DNA of 29,321 nt, from IMG/VR virus record IMGVR_UViG_3300028025_000858, positions 1-29,321 of that record. One strand, written 5' to 3'. Source of the DNA: a virus. The notes beneath the pieces were generated by a model, which did no database searches, was not told the origin of the DNA, and saw only the letters and a list, made by a program, of their open reading frames with translations. Made by a program: the position numbers and the translations under genes. Below are positions 1 through 8,848 of this stretch, in pieces (positions within the stretch are counted from its first letter, which is position 1; each line of letters opens with the position of its first letter).

Positions 1-1
1 G

Positions 2-1039
2 CGTCCATCTATTGATGGAAAGCCTCGCGGACAATTTGATGATGTAATTTTTGTACAACTTGCTCGTGCTCGTTTTGCAAACCTTGCCATGGAAGCGGCT
101 GAAAAGTCCATCCAGGCTCCACTGGTTGTACCTGATGATGTTCTGGATATGCCTATGGGCCCAGATGCAATCATCCGTACTAACCAACCTAATGGTGTTG
201 GGCGTGTTCGTTTGGACATTCCCGCGGCTACTTTCCAGGAGCAATCAGCCCTCCAATCTGAATTGCGTTTAGGTGCTCGATATCCTGAGGGTAGAACTGG
301 AAACATCGACGCTAGTGTTATCACTGGCCAAGGTGTCCAGGCATTACTTGGTGCTTTCGATTCTCAGATTAAGGCTGGTCAAACAGTTCTTGCTGAGGTA
401 TTGGAAGATGTAATCAAGTTATGTTTTGAAATGGATGAAGTCCTTTTCAATAAAGAAAAGAGCGTCAGAGGCGTAGCGCAAGGAACACCGTACGAGTTAA
501 AGTACATGCCAAGCAAGGACATTAAGGGCGATACTTCTGTAGAAGTCCGATATGGCTTGATGGCTGGATTAGACCCTTCACGTGCCCTGATTTTCTCTCT
601 TCAAGCATTAGGTGCTGATTTAGTATCTAAAGACTTTATCCGCCGTGAGTTGCCATGGAGCGTTAACGTTACTATGGAAGAACAGCGTATTGAGATTGAA
701 AAGATGCGCGAAAACCTTACTGCATCAATTACTGCAAGCGCACAAGCGATTCCAGCAATGGTTGCACAGGGTCAAGACCCTACTAAGTTAATTCAAAATA
801 TTGCCGACGTTATTGAACGTCGTCGTAAAGGGGAGAGTATAGAGTCTGCTGCGTTGGCAGTGTTTAAGGTGGAAACACCTGAACAGCCTCCACAGACAGA
901 GATGGCTCCGCCAGGCACACAAGGCCCAGTTGAGCAAGCGCCCCCGTCCCCAGCGGCTCCTGGACAACCTTCTGGCGGAGCCCCTCAACAACAGGGAGCA
1001 CCAGCAGATTTAGCGACAATGTTAGCAGGACTAGGATAA
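2..1039 (+). CDS. Portal protein, C-terminal part (5' end outside window)
   Basis: The frame is open from the first full codon of the window, so the gene starts upstream and only the last ~345 residues are seen. Portal proteins form the dodecameric ring through which DNA enters and leaves the head. The visible part has the alpha/beta wing-to-stem style of phage portals, including a Gly-rich stretch around IDASVITGQGVQALLGAFDS, a long helical region with MEEQRIEIEKMRENL, and a low-complexity Pro/Gln/Gly tail over the last ~55 residues, as is common in portals of this type. It is followed after 9 nt by a small gene and then by large virion-protein genes, scaffold and capsid, which is the expected place for a portal. 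The call rests on sequence style and position; no catalytic motif exists to confirm it. Confidence 0.75.
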   Translation, partial: RPSIDGKPRGQFDDVIFVQLARARFANLAMEAAEKSIQAPLVVPDDVLDMPMGPDAIIRTNQPNGVGRVRLDIPAATFQEQSALQSELRLGARYPEGRTGNIDASVITGQGVQALLGAFDSQIKAGQTVLAEVLEDVIKLCFEMDEVLFNKEKSVRGVAQGTPYELKYMPSKDIKGDTSVEVRYGLMAGLDPSRALIFSLQALGADLVSKDFIRRELPWSVNVTMEEQRIEIEKMRENLTASITASAQAIPAMVAQGQDPTKLIQNIADVIERRRKGESIESAALAVFKVETPEQPPQTEMAPPGTQGPVEQAPPSPAAPGQPSGGAPQQQGAPADLATMLAGLG

Positions 1040-1048
1040 GGAACTCAA

Positions 1049-1267
1049 ATGGCTACAAGGAAAAGAAAAGTAGTTGACGAAGACTACTCAAAACTAGACC
1101 AGTACGCTATTGAGTTACATGAATTTTACAAGTCATTGCGTAAAGCAGGATTTTCAGTTGAAATTGCACTAGGGGTTCTAGGTATGAAAGAAATCCATCC
1201 TGAGTGGATGGTAACAGCACCAACTTTAGATGATGTAAGAAAACACTTAGAAGAGGACGAAGACTAA
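1049..1267 (+). CDS. Small hypothetical virion-cluster protein (72 aa)
   Basis: I do not recognise a family. The protein is short and highly charged: a basic start (ATRKRKVV), a helical middle (YAIELHEFYKSLRKAGFS) and an acidic end (LEEDED). It contains no cysteine pair or membrane segment. The start is preceded by GGAAC in the 9-nt gap after the portal stop. Its stop overlaps the next start in the sequence TAATG, so translation of the two is probably coupled. Its place directly after the portal in the late operon suggests a structural or assembly role, but that is inference only. Confidence 0.7.
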   Translation: MATRKRKVVDEDYSKLDQYAIELHEFYKSLRKAGFSVEIALGVLGMKEIHPEWMVTAPTLDDVRKHLEEDED

Positions 1268-1704
1268 TGGCTATTAATGAAAAAGTCTCAGGTGTGGGAG
1301 CAAATGCTTCTCGTACTGATAAAAACCTCTCTGAGCGTGTAGCACGCGTACAGCGCGATGCTAAGATGCAAAATGCATCTGGTGGGGGATATGGTCAGCG
1401 TGCTGACTTAACATCAATTGCTGGCGGTGCATCTACTAATGTACCTAGCCCAAGCATGCCAGAACCATCACGCGTATCTACTATTCCTTCTGTCAATGCC
1501 TTTGAGCCTGGTTCAGGTCGTCAAGGCATTCCTCTTTCAGATGGCGCAGAATTTGGTCCTGGACGCGGCGTAGAAGCACAACCATTTCCTGTTAATGCAC
1601 CAAATCCTGATTCTATCTTCGTTCGCGCTATGGCTGCTGCAAACCCAGAGTCACGTCAACTTATGATGATGGTTGAGGCGTACAACGAGATGGAATCGAT
1701 GTAA
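1267..1704 (+). CDS. Hypothetical Gly/Pro/Ser-rich virion-cluster protein (145 aa)
   Basis: No family is recognised. The first ~40 residues are polar and probably helical (DKNLSERVARVQRDAKM). Residues ~45-110 are rich in Gly, Pro, Ser and Asn and look disordered. The last ~30 residues (SIFVRAMAAANPESRQLMMM) look like an amphipathic helix. Start and stop both sit in TAATG overlaps with the neighbouring genes, at 1267 and 1704, so it is translated as part of the portal-to-capsid block. A disordered linker with terminal helices would suit a minor head protein or a partner of the 1930-residue protein that follows. This is a guess from composition and place. Confidence 0.7.
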   Translation: MAINEKVSGVGANASRTDKNLSERVARVQRDAKMQNASGGGYGQRADLTSIAGGASTNVPSPSMPEPSRVSTIPSVNAFEPGSGRQGIPLSDGAEFGPGRGVEAQPFPVNAPNPDSIFVRAMAAANPESRQLMMMVEAYNEMESM

Positions 1705-4700
1705 TGCCAGAAATTTTAACACCAGCACAGCGTCTTATGCAAGTTCAGATGGGGTCATTAACTCCTCAGACCTATGCAAATTTTAATTCTATTACTAACA
1801 AGTATCCTGGTATGAGCAAGGACCTTGTTATGTCTATGGTACGCCAAGGATTAGATGCAAATACTCCTGGGCTGGATAAAATTACAACAGTAGACGGAAT
1901 TGCTGCGCTCAAAGCAGATGCTTTTAATGTAGATAAACTTAAGAAAAAAGTTACTCCTGACCGTGGAATTTTAGGTTCAGTGCAGAATGTTTTCAAAGAA
2001 ACAATCTACGACCCATTTAAGGGTACTACACGTTTACTATTTGCTGCACTTCGCTCTCCTTACGATGCAACTACTGTTAATATTCGTAACCTTGTTGCTA
2101 TGTCACGAGGCGAAGAAGGTGCTGGAGAGCAATTTATCTCAGACCTTGCCGCAGGTCCTCTTGGTGAGTCTACTCAACTTGGACAAATTGCACGTAATCT
2201 TAATACTGGTACTGGTTCTGGTTTCTTTGTAACACCTGAAACTAAGGTTGGCAAAGCACAGGCTGCTGCCATGGGTAAGTACGGTCAGATTAATGGTAAG
2301 TCATTTACTATTGGTCGTAGTATTTTTAACGGCATAGGAATGAATCCAAATGGTAATGCTTATCGCGTATCATCTGGAATCGTAGATGCTGTTCTTAACG
2401 TGGCTGCAGACCCATCAACTTGGTTTGGACCTGGTGCTGTAGGTAAGATTATAAGCCAAGGCAAGACAGTAACTAATCTTACTAAAGAATTGTCACAAGT
2501 CAACAAGGCTGGCTTTGATAACATGGCTAAAGAAGCCATTGATAACCTAGAAAATACTAATCAGATTTTAAGAGATGCTCAATCAAAGAAAATCTCTAGT
2601 CCTTACAAGCGTTATGCTTCTAAGTACAAAAAAGCAGAGCAAGAAATCATTGCAAGAGAAACAGAAATTACAAATGTTCAAGTTAATACATTTAAGAAAC
2701 TTCTGAATACCTCTAAAGATATCTATGCTTGGGAAGGTGTAGACAAAGCAGCCGATGCTGTACTGTCTCCTACCGCTCTTGCTAAGTGGATTGTAGAAAA
2801 TCCTACAGTTCAGACTGGTGAATTGACCAAGGCTATTGGACTTCTCAGTGCTGACATGAAAAACACTGGTGGATTCTTTGATGGTTTCCTCATTATGGAC
2901 GAAGTTCCACGTGCAAACGCAATTTCAATTGGTGTTCACGCTGCAGATGAGTTTGCTGTCACATTAAAGGGTCAAGGTGAACTTAAACTCCTTGATATGG
3001 CAGATACATTTGTCAATGCTAGTGAAAAAGCACGCATTGCAGAAAGTGCAAACCGCACTAAATTTGCAGATGCTCTAGATAAAGTTGCAAGAACCAAAAA
3101 AGATGAAGTTGAATTCCGTATTCTTACACAGTTATCTGGAAGAATACGCGAAGATATGTCTAACCTTGAAGGCTTTATTGGTTCATTGTTCTCAATGGGT
3201 GATGAATTAGTAGCAGCAACACCTATGGGCAAACTTATTGCAGATGTTATTGAGTATAAAAATCCTAAAGTTATGGACCAAATTTCTAGTTTAATACGAG
3301 AAGTTTGGAAAGTAGACGGCTTTACAAATATTCGTTCTATCTATGGTGAAACTGGTGGCGTTGTAGTAACTAATACTAAGCGTCTTGCTGCTAAGAACGC
3401 AGAGTTTGGTAATGCTGCTGCAGAGATTTTAGACCCAACTAATCTTGGTCCTAATGTTCTTAAACTTCTTGATTCAGTTAAGAATTCAAAAGATGAGATT
3501 GCTCGTTTAGAAAACGAAATCAATACTCTATCTAATAAAACATTGGACTTAAAGGATAAAGAAAATTGGTTTAACATGCTGCGCGAAAAGGCACATGGAG
3601 ACCCAGATATCCTCAAGGAACTTATCCAAGACCCAGCAAATGCTGGTATCAAGAACCTTCTTAAACTTGAACTTGAGATTACAGAAAACAATGTATTCAA
3701 AGAGTCAATTATGGCTCAAATTGGTGTAACAGATAACTTCATGGGTGAAGTTCTAGATACACCTAATGCTGAAAAGGCACTTAAGTTTATTCTTGGACGT
3801 CAATTCCAGCCTATTGCTGATTTGATTGCAAAAGAAACCAATCCTGTACGTCTTCGTCGTCTATTTGGTCGCAAGTTAGATGACAATATGGTTACAGAAC
3901 TTGCTGCTGCAACTAACTCTGATGAGGTATTTAAGGTATTCTTAAACCAATTTGTACCTGGTGGAGACCCTGTAGCAATCAAGCAGGCATTAACTGCTGG
4001 TATAAAGGTTGCTACCAATCCTGTTGCTCGTATGGTTCCTGGTGTTAATCTTGACGCTATCCGCTATGCAGAGAATATCAACAAGGCATTTGGACGATTC
4101 TATATCCGTTCTACAGCACTTAATCTAAATGATTTGACAGCACTCAACAATGGTGTTGAGGACTGGATGAGTTCTCTAGGTATCAAGCGTATTGTTGGTA
4201 AGGGTGCACAGGAAAAGATTATTGCTGATACCCAACTTAATATCTTTAAGGCTGCTACAAACGCAGAACGTGCTAAAGCCGTTTCTAGTGGCATTGGTAA
4301 GTTGATGGATGAAGTAGGTCGTACTCTCAATCTTACAGATGCTGATATTGCAGAACTTAAGAATGTAACCAGAATTGCTGGAAACGAAGAAGCATTTATC
4401 AAGTCTTACTCCCTAGAAAACGCTATCAACAATAACGGTGGCGCAGTTATCAAGACACCTAATGGTGATATTAGACTGCCTGGTGGAATCCTTGAAGGTC
4501 AGTTGGTACATGATGTTATCAACCTTCCAGATAGCCGTAAGATTAACGAAGCGGTAGTTGGTTACAAGACTAACGTTCCTTTGTATGGTAAGGGTAAGTC
4601 TCTAAAGATTTTACTAGAAGAGACTAACGACTTGTGGCGTACAGCACAGTTAGTTGGTCGTGCATCTTACATCTTCCGTAACATTGCAGAAATGCAGATG

Positions 4701-7496
4701 CGTCAATTCTTCTCTGGTCATAACAGCCTATTTAATAATCCTCTTGGATTTATTACAATGGTAATGTCAGATGCAGAGGGTAACAAGTTGCAGAAGATGC
4801 TTGCCAAGGGTTCTAAGTATAACGTCAATGCAATGGGTGACTACTTTAAGACAGTAGATGCAGAAGTAGAACTATCAGAATCAATTATTGCTCGTCGTGG
4901 GCTAATGCGTGGTACATCTGTTGGTGACTATGGTGCTCCTGGACGTCAGGCTAGCATATTCAAGGCTTATCAAACTGTTGGAGTAGAACATCCTGATTTC
5001 CTAAAGGCACTTGGTTGGACTATGAACAACTTCTCATCAGATAAGTTCATGCCAGATGTAATTAGAATTCTTGAAATGGGTAACCCTCAAGCACAGATTG
5101 ATTACGTTGATAATCTTATTGCTACATTTGACGAGCCAGGAAATAAGTTAAGAGAGTTCGCAGCAGCAATCTATGATAACAATGAAGGTATGCGCGAGAT
5201 TCTTCTTAGGAACCCCGGCCTAGAAACTGGTCCTGGTCTTGTAAAGGATAACCTTAATAAAGAAAATATTCTTATCTGGTTATTTGATGAAGGACAACCT
5301 AGCAGTTATGCAGGTCAACTCAACCTTCTTGCAGGTCAAGGTGCTAAAAGAAACACAGTCTTGAGTCTTATTCGCGATGGTGAAGTACTAATCACCACAG
5401 AGAATGGCAAGGTTGTCAAACTTAAGACTCCTTACCGCCAACAAGGACTAACCACTGAGCAAGTTCTTGCTGCTGAAAAAGAATACCTTGCACGCGTTGA
5501 GAATCTATTTAAGCGTGAAGAACTAACTGGTTCTGTCGCAACTAACATGGTTGAAAAAACAAGCGTTCAAGGTGTCACAAAGCAAGGTCAAAAGTTTGTA
5601 GACTGGTTCTTTAATCTAGCAGCACGTGCTGAAAGTAAGATGAACTTTGGTCCAGAGTTTGATGCTGCATATTGGGATTACATTGCTGGCTATGCAGATA
5701 TGCTAGATACAAAAGATTTAATTACTCTACGCAATAATGCAAACAAGGCATTTGCTCCTCGTGGTGGAAAGAAGATTATTGGTCGTACTCCACCAGCACT
5801 TCGTGTTATTAACAAGACTCTTAAAGACCGTCTTAAGAAAACAGATTATGTGCATGTTGGTGGTACCTCAATTAAAACACTTGATGGTATTGCTGCAGAC
5901 CAGGCTTCTAAGTATGTCAAGGACTTGTTCTATGATGCTGCAAAGCAGAAGCAATGGGCTAATGCCTATCGTTTGGTAGCACCGTTTGCCCAGGCACATT
6001 ACAATACGCTTGGCAAGTGGAGTCAACTAACTGTTTCTAATCCAGTGCCTATCTATAAGTTTGGTAAAGCATTTGATGCTGCTACTAAAGAAGGCTCAAA
6101 TGTTATCTATGACGTGTCAGGTATGACATATGATGATAACCAAGGTTTCCTTTACAAGGATGAGCAGACACAACAACTACGCTTTAAGATGCCACTTGTT
6201 GGTAGCGTACTAGGTGCTTTGGCTGCGCAAAATATTAATGCAAAGGATGCTCTACAGATTACAACACCTGTAGAATCACTTAACCTTGCATTTGGTTCTC
6301 TTAACCCAGTTATCCCTGGTATTGGACCTGCACTAGTTGCAGCATACCAAGTTACTGGAAGAGATAATGCTTTTGGTCCAGTAGATGATGTTGTTCGTGA
6401 TATCTTGACTCCTTTTGGTGAGCCTAAGACAGCAACAGACATTGTATTCCCAGCATGGCTAAAGAAAACTTCTAATGCAATCCTGGGAAGCGATGCAACT
6501 ACATTGCGTGGCGTTAAAGACTGGGCTTCATACCTAGCATCAACTGGTGAGTATGGAGACAATCCACTTGGTAATGACCAAGAGCGCATAAGATTATTCA
6601 ACGATGCAACTCGTATTGCACGCTGGGGTGGCATATTCGGTGGCTTGCTACAGTCTATTAGCCCATCAGTTCCTATAGAAGAAGTTCTAGTTAGCATTAA
6701 GAACCCTGAGAACAAGCAAAACTTCATGACAATGACTATGCTTTACAATCAACTAAAGACTCTAAAGGATAGATATCCTGGAGACCAAGGTAAGGCAATC
6801 TCAGAGTTTGCTGCACAGTTTGGTGCTCGTAACCTTCTTGTTGCAGTAAGTGGAACTACACCTGGTTCATCAGGTATGGAAGATGCTTGGACATTCTTAA
6901 ATAATAATCCAGGTGCCAACGATAAGTATGCTCGTCCTAACGAGGATGTAATTCCATACTTCTTCCCAGGTGGAGAGTACTCACAGAAGTACTACAACTG
7001 GCAGGTTAAGACTGGTGCTCGTCGTAAACTATCTACCGCTGAGATTATGCAAGAATCAGAAGGCATGGTTTATGCAATGCTCAAGAGCCAGATTGCTGAG
7101 AAGCAGATTGCTGGCTACTACACAGGTGAATGGTATGCAGAACAGATTGCTATGCTAGACAAGCAATTTGGTGGTGCTCGTCCAGTAGATACTCTTGTTA
7201 CTAACATTTCAGATGCTCGTATTGCAGTCCTTGAGAAGGCTTTACAGGACCCTGCAATGCAATCATCACCAGTCTACAAGCAGATATCTGAATTCTACCC
7301 AGTGTTCAAGAGGTTCAAAGATTCACTTAATGAGATAAAGGTTACCAATTATGCGGAACTTTCATCTAAGGGTGGACTTCCAACATTAATGCGCGATGAA
7401 CTTGTTGCATTAGGAGAAAGATTAATGACAGAAAATCCTGACTTTATCCGTATGTACTACGGAGTATTTGCTGGAATATTAAAGGAGAATAAGTAA
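1704..7496 (+). CDS. Giant virion protein (1930 aa), probable internal/ejection protein
   Basis: This single uninterrupted frame is by far the largest gene here. The N-terminal region (~97-125, YDPFKGTTRLLFAALRSPYD) is amphipathic. Residues ~280-330 are charged and coiled-coil-like. Around residue 1000 is an aromatic/basic stretch (ASYIFRNIAEMQMRQFFSGH), and around 1495-1545 there is a Gly/Ala-rich, weakly hydrophobic region. The C-terminal third is rich in Tyr, Trp and Pro. Large helical proteins encoded beside portal and capsid in phages without a tape measure usually sit inside the head and are ejected with the DNA (T7 gp16 and P22 gp16/gp20 are the classic cases). I inspected the translation for polymerase motifs, a lysozyme domain and Walker motifs and saw none. 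Start and stop are TAATG overlaps. Function is inferred from size, composition and position. Confidence 0.7.
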   Translation: MPEILTPAQRLMQVQMGSLTPQTYANFNSITNKYPGMSKDLVMSMVRQGLDANTPGLDKITTVDGIAALKADAFNVDKLKKKVTPDRGILGSVQNVFKETIYDPFKGTTRLLFAALRSPYDATTVNIRNLVAMSRGEEGAGEQFISDLAAGPLGESTQLGQIARNLNTGTGSGFFVTPETKVGKAQAAAMGKYGQINGKSFTIGRSIFNGIGMNPNGNAYRVSSGIVDAVLNVAADPSTWFGPGAVGKIISQGKTVTNLTKELSQVNKAGFDNMAKEAIDNLENTNQILRDAQSKKISSPYKRYASKYKKAEQEIIARETEITNVQVNTFKKLLNTSKDIYAWEGVDKAADAVLSPTALAKWIVENPTVQTGELTKAIGLLSADMKNTGGFFDGFLIMDEVPRANAISIGVHAADEFAVTLKGQGELKLLDMADTFVNASEKARIAESANRTKFADALDKVARTKKDEVEFRILTQLSGRIREDMSNLEGFIGSLFSMGDELVAATPMGKLIADVIEYKNPKVMDQISSLIREVWKVDGFTNIRSIYGETGGVVVTNTKRLAAKNAEFGNAAAEILDPTNLGPNVLKLLDSVKNSKDEIARLENEINTLSNKTLDLKDKENWFNMLREKAHGDPDILKELIQDPANAGIKNLLKLELEITENNVFKESIMAQIGVTDNFMGEVLDTPNAEKALKFILGRQFQPIADLIAKETNPVRLRRLFGRKLDDNMVTELAAATNSDEVFKVFLNQFVPGGDPVAIKQALTAGIKVATNPVARMVPGVNLDAIRYAENINKAFGRFYIRSTALNLNDLTALNNGVEDWMSSLGIKRIVGKGAQEKIIADTQLNIFKAATNAERAKAVSSGIGKLMDEVGRTLNLTDADIAELKNVTRIAGNEEAFIKSYSLENAINNNGGAVIKTPNGDIRLPGGILEGQLVHDVINLPDSRKINEAVVGYKTNVPLYGKGKSLKILLEETNDLWRTAQLVGRASYIFRNIAEMQMRQFFSGHNSLFNNPLGFITMVMSDAEGNKLQKMLAKGSKYNVNAMGDYFKTVDAEVELSESIIARRGLMRGTSVGDYGAPGRQASIFKAYQTVGVEHPDFLKALGWTMNNFSSDKFMPDVIRILEMGNPQAQIDYVDNLIATFDEPGNKLREFAAAIYDNNEGMREILLRNPGLETGPGLVKDNLNKENILIWLFDEGQPSSYAGQLNLLAGQGAKRNTVLSLIRDGEVLITTENGKVVKLKTPYRQQGLTTEQVLAAEKEYLARVENLFKREELTGSVATNMVEKTSVQGVTKQGQKFVDWFFNLAARAESKMNFGPEFDAAYWDYIAGYADMLDTKDLITLRNNANKAFAPRGGKKIIGRTPPALRVINKTLKDRLKKTDYVHVGGTSIKTLDGIAADQASKYVKDLFYDAAKQKQWANAYRLVAPFAQAHYNTLGKWSQLTVSNPVPIYKFGKAFDAATKEGSNVIYDVSGMTYDDNQGFLYKDEQTQQLRFKMPLVGSVLGALAAQNINAKDALQITTPVESLNLAFGSLNPVIPGIGPALVAAYQVTGRDNAFGPVDDVVRDILTPFGEPKTATDIVFPAWLKKTSNAILGSDATTLRGVKDWASYLASTGEYGDNPLGNDQERIRLFNDATRIARWGGIFGGLLQSISPSVPIEEVLVSIKNPENKQNFMTMTMLYNQLKTLKDRYPGDQGKAISEFAAQFGARNLLVAVSGTTPGSSGMEDAWTFLNNNPGANDKYARPNEDVIPYFFPGGEYSQKYYNWQVKTGARRKLSTAEIMQESEGMVYAMLKSQIAEKQIAGYYTGEWYAEQIAMLDKQFGGARPVDTLVTNISDARIAVLEKALQDPAMQSSPVYKQISEFYPVFKRFKDSLNEIKVTNYAELSSKGGLPTLMRDELVALGERLMTENPDFIRMYYGVFAGILKENK

Positions 7497-8848
7497 TGGC
7501 TGATGTTAAAGTACCTTATGCTCCATCACAGGGCGGTTTTACAAGTAAACCAACTGCATTTGCTCAGATGTCAAACGTTCCAGGTACTGGTAATCTTAAT
7601 GCTCCTAACATCTGGACTGACCAGGAGAATCTATTCTATAAGTTTGCATTTGCAACAGAACCATTAGCAAAGGCTCAGGCTTATCAGAATCTTAACCGTG
7701 CTCTAAATGCAACTGCTGGACCTGCAGGTTTCAAGAATCAGTTTGATTACATTTCAAGCCTATTAGTTAAGACTGGACTAACTAAGAATTCACTAGGTTT
7801 TGCTAGCGCTTTGGATAAGGTAGTTGCTGCCTCTGTCGGTACTAACACTGACCCGTTTACATTCCTTGAGACCTATAATAAGAGCCTTGCTGGCGCCAAG
7901 GCTGTTAAACAACCAGATACTACAACTCGTTATGCAAAGCAAATCCAGACAGCATTACAGTTCAAGGACCTAGGCGATGCTCGTCAGTATTACAATGATG
8001 CATACTTTACAGCATGGGGTAAAAACCCATCTGCTGAGTTAGATAAAAAGTTTCAGGATGCTTGGAATAAGCAAGTTCAAGAACAAGACAAGCCAACAAC
8101 TACCAAGACTGTAACCGAGTTTGCTCCTATCTATGATAAGAAGAGTAAACCAGTTATTGACCCTAAGACTAAGAAGCAAAAGGTTGATAAGTTTGGCAAC
8201 CCTGTCTACTCTAAAATTGCTGTAGACCAGTCAGGTCAAAAGCGTTATACAAGTGTAGTTACTGGAACAACAACATCCGCTGCAGAAGGCTTTACACCAG
8301 AAGAGCAGAAGCAATTTCTTGCGGATTTCCTAGTAGCCAACAACCCTAATACTACTTGGAGTGTTGATGACCTAGGAGGTTCTGCTAAGTCTCTTTATGA
8401 CACTATTGCATCCTTCCATAAGGCTAACTATACTAAGGTTCCAGACCTTGCTACTTTGTCTCCTTTGATTAACAATGTTCTTTCTAGTACAGATGAGAAG
8501 GTTGCTACAGAGTATATTACTCAGTATCAGAATACAATTCGCAAGCAAACTGCTAATAAGTATATGAGTATTGCTGAGTATGTAAATGCTGGAGAAGATG
8601 CCGATAAGTATGTCAAGCCACTTATTGAAGTATTCAGCACAGCACTTGAAAAGCAATTTTCAGAAAATGACCCATTCGTACTGCAGGCTCTTAACTTCAA
8701 AGATGATAAAGGTGTATACCGTATGCCTAACGCGCTTGAATTAAATCAGATGGTTATGAACCACCCTGACTATGGTAAGACAGCAAAGGCTGTAAATGAG
8801 GCTGTTGACTTAACCCAGAATCTAAGAAGCAAGTTAGGACGCGGATAA
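7496..8848 (+). CDS. Probable internal virion protein (450 aa)
   Basis: No domain is recognised. The first ~45 residues are low-complexity and rich in Asn, Gly and Pro; the rest looks mostly helical, with regular Lys/Gln/Ala spacing (DARQYYNDAYFTAWGKNPSA, FTPEEQKQFLADFLVANNP). A Lys/Thr-rich linker covers residues ~195-235. There is no signal peptide or membrane segment. The gene is coupled on both sides by TAATG, upstream to the 1930-residue protein and downstream to the 477-residue protein. Three consecutive large helical proteins resemble the sets of three ejection proteins of T7 (gp14, gp15, gp16) or P22 (gp7, gp16, gp20). They lie before scaffold and capsid here rather than after the tail genes. 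Confidence 0.65.
   Translation: MADVKVPYAPSQGGFTSKPTAFAQMSNVPGTGNLNAPNIWTDQENLFYKFAFATEPLAKAQAYQNLNRALNATAGPAGFKNQFDYISSLLVKTGLTKNSLGFASALDKVVAASVGTNTDPFTFLETYNKSLAGAKAVKQPDTTTRYAKQIQTALQFKDLGDARQYYNDAYFTAWGKNPSAELDKKFQDAWNKQVQEQDKPTTTKTVTEFAPIYDKKSKPVIDPKTKKQKVDKFGNPVYSKIAVDQSGQKRYTSVVTGTTTSAAEGFTPEEQKQFLADFLVANNPNTTWSVDDLGGSAKSLYDTIASFHKANYTKVPDLATLSPLINNVLSSTDEKVATEYITQYQNTIRKQTANKYMSIAEYVNAGEDADKYVKPLIEVFSTALEKQFSENDPFVLQALNFKDDKGVYRMPNALELNQMVMNHPDYGKTAKAVNEAVDLTQNLRSKLGRG

Noticed and set aside
6152-6727. Minus-strand open frame of 191 codons inside the 1930-residue gene
   Set aside because: It lies fully opposite a long coupled gene, has no ribosome site, and its translation is low-complexity Ser/Leu/Pro as expected from reading the complement. 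The same holds for the other minus-strand frames at 1772-4402, 11055-11882 and 15535-16938.
1704-7496. Virion RNA polymerase of N4 or crAss-like type
   Set aside because: I saw no Asp-Phe-Asp-Gly-Asp, no T7-type Arg-x3-Lys-x3-(M)x3-Tyr-Gly and no His-Asp-Ser motif in the translation. A remote relationship cannot be ruled out by eye.
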